Assembly: GCF_000495795.1 (NCBI RefSeq)
Contig: NZ_AWGD01000019.1
Location: 1 to 64,000, forward strand
DNA: 64,000 nt
Source: Asticcacaulis sp. AC460
GTDB lineage: Bacteria > Pseudomonadota > Alphaproteobacteria > Caulobacterales > Caulobacteraceae
Direction of reading: 5' to 3'
Shown here: positions 60,116 through 64,000 of the stretch, piece after piece
How the letters are laid out: each line of letters begins with the position of its first letter
Numbering within the stretch: position 1 is the stretch's first letter
Program-made: the position numbers and the translations under genes
Notes under the pieces: model-generated
Databases searched by the model: none
Told to the model about the DNA's origin: nothing
Seen by the model: the letters and a program-made list of their open reading frames with translations, nothing else

Positions 60116-60499
60116 CTATTCGGCTACGCCGGTTTTCTTGCCCGTGGCCAGGAAGATCAGCACGGTGAACATCAGTATCTGGGCGGCGGTGAGGACCGAG
60201 CCGATGCCCACAACGGGTTCGAACCACGGCGCCTGGATCTGGGCGCCGTATATGCCTGGGATAAAGAAGATCAGGCCCAGGACCGCCAGCGCATAGTGGA
60301 TTGTGGTCAGGCGCTTCGAGACCTGCGGATGGGCGTTGTAGAACAGGCCCGCCAGGAACATCCACACACCGCCGACCAGGTTCATGTGCGCGTGAGTCGG
60401 CGCTTGGACGAAGTCATGGGTGGCGCCCATATAGAGGCCGATTCCGATACCGCAACACAGGAATACCGCGCTGGTGCGCAGGAACAAATTGCCGTTCAT
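60116..60499 (-). CDS. Small heme-oxidase-like membrane protein
   Basis: A 127-residue protein with four predicted helices. PTHAHMNLVGGVWMFLAGLFY resembles the heme-ligand helix of cytochrome oxidase subunit I (His-x-His-x-N), and other His residues lie in NAHPQ and TIHYALAV. It is far too short to be the whole subunit. Possibly a heme- or copper-binding membrane protein. ATG 60499 has GGGAGGG upstream. Confidence 0.7.
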   Translation of the reverse strand: MNGNLFLRTSAVFLCCGIGIGLYMGATHDFVQAPTHAHMNLVGGVWMFLAGLFYNAHPQVSKRLTTIHYALAVLGLIFFIPGIYGAQIQAPWFEPVVGIGSVLTAAQILMFTVLIFLATGKKTGVAE

Positions 60500-60638
60500 T
60501 GGAGCCCTCCCAAGCTCTGTGGAAGGCAATTGATTACAATTGAAACCCTGATTTGGCAAATCGCCCGCTTGCCGGTGATGGCAAAGCGCGGCATTGTCAC
60601 GCCAACAGCCTGTCAGAGCTGAATTTGAGGAGACACCG

Positions 60639-61562
60639 ATGAGCTTTTCCCGATGGCTGGCTGCCGGCGCGGCCGTGATGATGTTCACCTGCGGTTCGGC
60701 CTTTGCCGGCGACGGGTTCAAGCTGGCGATCACGGTCGATGACCTGACGGTGCATGGCGGCCTGCCGCCGGGCACGACGCGTAAGCAGGTGGCGGACAAC
60801 TTCCTCAATGCCTTCAAGGCGCATGGCGTGACCGAAGCCTGGGGCTTCATCAATGGCAAGAGCCTGAAAGACGATCCGTCCAGCTATAGCGTGCTGGAAT
60901 CGTGGCGGGCGGCCGGGCATCCGCTGGGCAATCACGGCTTTACCCATATGAACGCGTCACAGAATACGGTGGCCGCCTTCGAAGGCGACATCGAAGGCAA
61001 TGAACCGATCCTTAAAGACCTGATGGGCGACAAGGACTGGCACTGGCTGCGGTTTCCGTTCCTGAACGCCGGCACTGACGCCAGCCACGGCGAAATCATG
61101 CAGTACGTCAAGGACAAGGGCTACAAGGTCGCCGATGTGACCGTCAGCTTCAACGACTGGGCCTATACCGACGCCTATGCCCGCTGCGCCGCCAAGGGCG
61201 ACACGGCGGCGGTCGCCACGTTGCGCCAGAAGTACATGAGTGATGTCGTGGCGTCGGTGAAGCGCGCGCGCGGCCTGTCGCAGAAGATCTACGGCCGCGA
61301 CATCCCGCACGTCCTGCTGATCCATATCGGCGCCTTTACCGGCGAGATGCTGCCCCAGGTGTTGAGCGCATTCGAGGCCGAAGGGGTGGAGTATGTCACC
61401 CTTGAACAGGCGGAGAGCGATCCGGCTTATGATTTCAGCGGACCCAAGGCGGCCCAGGGCTCGATGCTGGAGCGGGTGGCCCAGGAAAAGGGCATCAACA
61501 TCTATGACGGCACGATCGCGTCGCTGAACGATGTCGGCCCGATCATGGGCATGTGCCAGTAG
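60639..61562 (+). CDS. Exported polysaccharide deacetylase (CE4-like)
   Basis: A 307-residue protein with a signal peptide (cut near SAFAGD). The NodB-fold motifs are LAITVDDLTVHG (Asp-Asp) and LGNHGFTHMN (His...His for the metal), then WLRFPFLNAG. Probably removes N- or O-acetyl groups from peptidoglycan or other surface glycan in the periplasm. A link to alginate deacetylation is only a thought. GAGGAG precedes ATG 60639 by seven bases. Confidence 0.9.
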   Translation: MSFSRWLAAGAAVMMFTCGSAFAGDGFKLAITVDDLTVHGGLPPGTTRKQVADNFLNAFKAHGVTEAWGFINGKSLKDDPSSYSVLESWRAAGHPLGNHGFTHMNASQNTVAAFEGDIEGNEPILKDLMGDKDWHWLRFPFLNAGTDASHGEIMQYVKDKGYKVADVTVSFNDWAYTDAYARCAAKGDTAAVATLRQKYMSDVVASVKRARGLSQKIYGRDIPHVLLIHIGAFTGEMLPQVLSAFEAEGVEYVTLEQAESDPAYDFSGPKAAQGSMLERVAQEKGINIYDGTIASLNDVGPIMGMCQ

Positions 61563-61565
61563 GCG

Positions 61566-62903
61566 TCAGGACGAAATCCGCACCGACGAGATGACCTTGG
61601 TGAACAGGGCATTCATGGCTTCGGAAATGCCTTCGCTGGGGCTGACCTCGAAAAACAGACCTTCGGAGGCGCATTCCTGCATGTTGGCGGCCAGTTCCGA
61701 TTTGGGCACGACGAACTTGGCCATGTTGTCCTTGTACCACTGATTGTCATACTTGCCGTCGAGGTGCAGATAGGTCGTATACAGCACGGCGATCTTGACG
61801 CCGCGCGCCTTCATGGCCTTGCACTGGGTCGTGTCCATGCCGCCCAACCGCCGGCAGGTGCCGCCGTCCGACCGGGAGCAGTCATAGCTGTCCGTTGCGC
61901 CGTCGGACACGAAAAACAGGACCTGTTGGGGCTTGGCGGACGAAGAGCCGTCGCCTGAAGACGGGATCACCTTGTTCATACCGAGCATCATCGACTTGAA
62001 GTTGGTTTGCCGGTCGGAATTGTAGTTCTGTTGCGGGATGGTCATCAGGTCGATCTTGGCGGCGTTTGAAGCCGAAGCCGTCAGATCGGTCGTCAGGCCG
62101 CTGACCAGATAGGGTTGTGGGTTCTTGGCGTCGATCGATTCCGCCGATAGCCCGAAATGGTAGATGGCCATGCGGTACTGGTTCGACAGGGTCTGGGTAT
62201 TCCCCGCCATCGTCATCAGGTTCTGCGTCGCCTTGCGTACTACGTCGATGCGCATGGTGAAGCCGATCTTCTTGGCCAGGGTATAGTAGTCCTTACCGGC
62301 ACGTGCGCCGGTTTCGTGACAGGCGAAGGCACAGTTACCTTCGGTGCCGTAAATAGAGGTTGGCGTTGCCTTCACCAGTTTGTCGATGTCGGCATAGGTC
62401 GCGCCCAGCCCCATGGACGGGCTGTTGTCCAGCAGCAGGTAGAAGTCGATAAATGGCGGGAAGGTCGAGGATGAGGTCGAATTGACCGTGATCGGCACCT
62501 TGTTCATGCCCATCAGGCCCAGCAGGTAGGGGCGGTAACTGGCTGTAACGGAGACCTCGGACACCAGGTTGGTCTTCTGTTTCTTGATCTGGGCCTTGAC
62601 CTTGAGGCTGTTCAGATCGCCGTGCTTCTTCACATTGGAGTTGAAGATGGCCAGGGCCTGGTCTTCGCCCGTCTTGAAACTGCTGTTACCCTTGGCATTG
62701 GCCTTGTAGGCGTAGGAGTTGACCGCGACAGAACTTACGCTGGCGACATCGGCGGCGTCCTGCAGTTCCTTTTTGAGCTGGAAGACGCGGCTGAAGTCGA
62801 CGGCGCCGCCGATCGCCAGGAACACGACCGGCAGGGCCAGGCCGATGATCATGACGACATTGCCCCGCGTATTGCGGAAGAACCGCTTCAGTCCGTGCAG
62901 CAC
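61566..62903 (-). CDS. TadG-like protein with vWA domain
   Basis: A 445-residue protein. The N-terminal FRNTRGNVVMIIGLALPVVFLAIGGAVDF is the TadE/TadG pseudopilin segment, with one membrane helix. From about residue 160 there is a von Willebrand A domain with the MIDAS motif LLLDNSPSMGLG (Asp-x-Ser-x-Ser), interrupted by a Cys-containing loop. Tad pilus minor subunits of this type help surface attachment in Caulobacterales. No other tad gene is nearby. The start is GTG 62903. Confidence 0.85.
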   Translation of the reverse strand: MLHGLKRFFRNTRGNVVMIIGLALPVVFLAIGGAVDFSRVFQLKKELQDAADVASVSSVAVNSYAYKANAKGNSSFKTGEDQALAIFNSNVKKHGDLNSLKVKAQIKKQKTNLVSEVSVTASYRPYLLGLMGMNKVPITVNSTSSSTFPPFIDFYLLLDNSPSMGLGATYADIDKLVKATPTSIYGTEGNCAFACHETGARAGKDYYTLAKKIGFTMRIDVVRKATQNLMTMAGNTQTLSNQYRMAIYHFGLSAESIDAKNPQPYLVSGLTTDLTASASNAAKIDLMTIPQQNYNSDRQTNFKSMMLGMNKVIPSSGDGSSSAKPQQVLFFVSDGATDSYDCSRSDGGTCRRLGGMDTTQCKAMKARGVKIAVLYTTYLHLDGKYDNQWYKDNMAKFVVPKSELAANMQECASEGLFFEVSPSEGISEAMNALFTKVISSVRISS

Positions 62904-62955
62904 TTTTTGCGCCCCAGCCTTTTGATAAGGCGCCAGTATGCCACAGACTGCTTAA

Positions 62956-63234
62956 TCAACCGTTCGATTCGGCAGGGGACAAGGTTTTCAGCGCCAGGGC
63001 GTGCACCGGGCCGGCCAGTTCCTCGGCCAGTTCGGTGTTGACCAGGCGCTGACGGGCCACACGACCCAGCCCTTCAAAGCGATTTGATACGATCACAACG
63101 GAAAAATGGCTCTCGCCCCCTTCACGCGCGCCCATATGTCCACTATGTTTGGCGCTGTCGTCGAGAATCTCCAAACGCTGTGGCGTGAAGGCCTGTTCGA
63201 GCTTCGATCGGATGCGGTCCGCGACACTTCCCAT
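62956..63234 (-). CDS. BolA family protein
   Basis: A 92-residue protein with the BolA fold: IRSKLEQAF, HSGHMGAREGGESHFSVVIVS and RQRLVNTELAEELAGPVHALALKTLSP. It works with monothiol glutaredoxins in iron-sulfur handling or as a regulator. Divergent from the J-domain gene, 66 bases apart, an arrangement frequent in Alphaproteobacteria. Confidence 0.93.
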   Translation of the reverse strand: MGSVADRIRSKLEQAFTPQRLEILDDSAKHSGHMGAREGGESHFSVVIVSNRFEGLGRVARQRLVNTELAEELAGPVHALALKTLSPAESNG

Positions 63235-63300
63235 AATTCGGCCCTCTTCGCCGTGTAGATTTTCGACGTTTTGTTAAGTTTTCAAGGTAATCTTCATCAT

Positions 63301-63963
63301 ATGAGCGAAGGATTTAAGTACAAGCCCAAATTCATGGACATGCGCATTCGTCCGCCCAAGGAGGGTGAGGAGCATGTGCGTCGGCCTGAAGATGATGTGC
63401 TGCATCTCAAGCCCGGCCAGAAGCCGTGTGAGTGGCCCGAGTGCCATAAGGCTGCGACGGCCCGTGCGCCCAAGTCGCGCGAGATGATGAATGAGTACTA
63501 TAATTTCTGCGTCGCTCACGCGTCGGAATACAACAAAAACTGGAACTTCTTCGCCGGTATGAGCGAGGGAGAGGCCCGCAGCCACCGCGAAGCCATCATG
63601 ACCGGCGGCCGGCCGACCTGGGCGTTCCGCGCGTCGCGCCTGTCGCGTGAGGCGGCCAATATCTCCGCCAAGGGCACGACGTCCAAGGGCTTTTACGATC
63701 CGCATTCGGTGTTCGGCGCCGGTGCTGCCCCCAAGCGCGACGAAGCCGCCCCGGCTCAGCGCCAGTACGGCAAGATCGAGCGTCAGGCCTTTGCCGACCT
63801 GGACCTGGAAGTTGGCGTCGGCGCCGAGGTGGTGCGTGTGCGCTATACTGAGTTGCTGAAGCGCTGCCATCCGGACAACAACGGTGGCGACCGTTCGGCC
63901 GAGGACAAGCTGCAAAGGGTCATCAAGGCCTACAAGGTCCTCAAAAAAATGAATCTTACCTGA
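63301..63963 (+). CDS. J-domain (DnaJ-like) protein with Cys pair
   Basis: A 220-residue protein. The C-terminal 60 residues are a J-domain with HPD (LLKRCHPDNNGGD) and the helix AEDKLQRVIKAYKVLKKM. The N-terminal part has CEWPECHKAA (Cys43, Cys48), probably metal-binding, and a basic block. It stimulates a DnaK/Hsp70 partner; the presence of BolA next door suggests iron-sulfur or cobaltochelatase maturation. Start ATG 63301, with SD TAATCTTCATCAT poor. Confidence 0.88.
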   Translation: MSEGFKYKPKFMDMRIRPPKEGEEHVRRPEDDVLHLKPGQKPCEWPECHKAATARAPKSREMMNEYYNFCVAHASEYNKNWNFFAGMSEGEARSHREAIMTGGRPTWAFRASRLSREAANISAKGTTSKGFYDPHSVFGAGAAPKRDEAAPAQRQYGKIERQAFADLDLEVGVGAEVVRVRYTELLKRCHPDNNGGDRSAEDKLQRVIKAYKVLKKMNLT

Positions 63964-63982
63964 TCAACGATATGAGGAGAGG

Positions 63983-64000
63983 ATGTCTCTGACATCCCCT
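63983..64000 (+). CDS. Start of a further gene, possibly cobS (cut by window end)
   Basis: GAGGAGAGG (63974-63982) directly precedes ATG 63983, which opens MSLTSP to the window end. In related genomes a CobS-type AAA+ cobaltochelatase subunit often follows the BolA/J-domain pair, but six codons do not prove this. Confidence 0.3.

Overview
The window looks like chromosomal DNA of a GC-rich alphaproteobacterium, most likely a member of the Caulobacteraceae (Asticcacaulis- or Brevundimonas-like). This is an inference from protein character, the fabA-fabB-fabI arrangement, the bolA/J-domain pair followed by what may be cobS, and dispersed palindromic intergenic repeats. No rRNA gene, integrase, transposase or CRISPR array was seen.

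Layout. 0.1-3.2 kb: a MacB/LolD-type ABC ATPase and its permease. 3.5-5.9 kb: a large RTX calcium-binding protein. 6.0-6.9 kb: a small unknown gene, one repeat element and two tandem tRNA-Ser genes of irregular shape. 6.9-12.4 kb: a GGDEF/EAL protein, NDH-2, tRNA-Gly, a D-2-hydroxyacid dehydrogenase and an SH3-domain protein. 12.5-15.2 kb: fabA, fabB and fabI (unsaturated fatty acid synthesis). 15.2-16.7 kb: a zeta-toxin-like kinase, a 57-residue overlapping partner, a small zincin and an eRF1-like domain protein.

17.0-40.9 kb is the centre of interest: an apparently complete alginate locus. Twelve genes on the minus strand (39443 down to 20510) read algD, alg8, alg44, a TPR plus beta-barrel protein, algL, algF, algI, algJ, a giant lipoprotein whose C-terminus is AlgG, an AlgK-like Sel1 protein, an unrecognised polytopic membrane protein, and algX. 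A divergent single-domain mannose-1-phosphate guanylyltransferase lies next to algD. Two more alginate lyases (a PL7-RTX protein and a second PL5) lie on the plus strand beyond algX. AlgD and the guanylyltransferase make GDP-mannuronate; Alg8 polymerises it; Alg44 carries the PilZ c-di-GMP switch; AlgI/J/F/X acetylate; AlgG epimerises; AlgK and the TPR-barrel protein probably carry the chain across the periplasm and outer membrane; AlgL clears stray polymer. Gene order and domain fusions differ from Pseudomonas: no stand-alone AlgE is present, AlgG is fused to a long helical-repeat lipoprotein, and one membrane protein has no recognised counterpart.

41-56.9 kb: a PadR regulator with an adjacent HAAS-type membrane protein and a long palindrome over its start, a Bcr/CflA exporter, a GH97 glycosidase, two GSTs, a LigB-type dioxygenase with tandem YceI proteins, tandem small outer-membrane barrels with their own terminators, and a cytochrome b561 plus sulfite-oxidase-fold pair. 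57.3-64 kb: tyrosine catabolism (aromatic aminotransferase, HPPD), a polysaccharide deacetylase, a TadG-like protein, BolA, a J-domain protein and the first codons of a further gene. Intergenic palindromic repeats (6.4, 20.4, 57.0 kb and a fragment at 55.5 kb) sit mainly between convergent genes.
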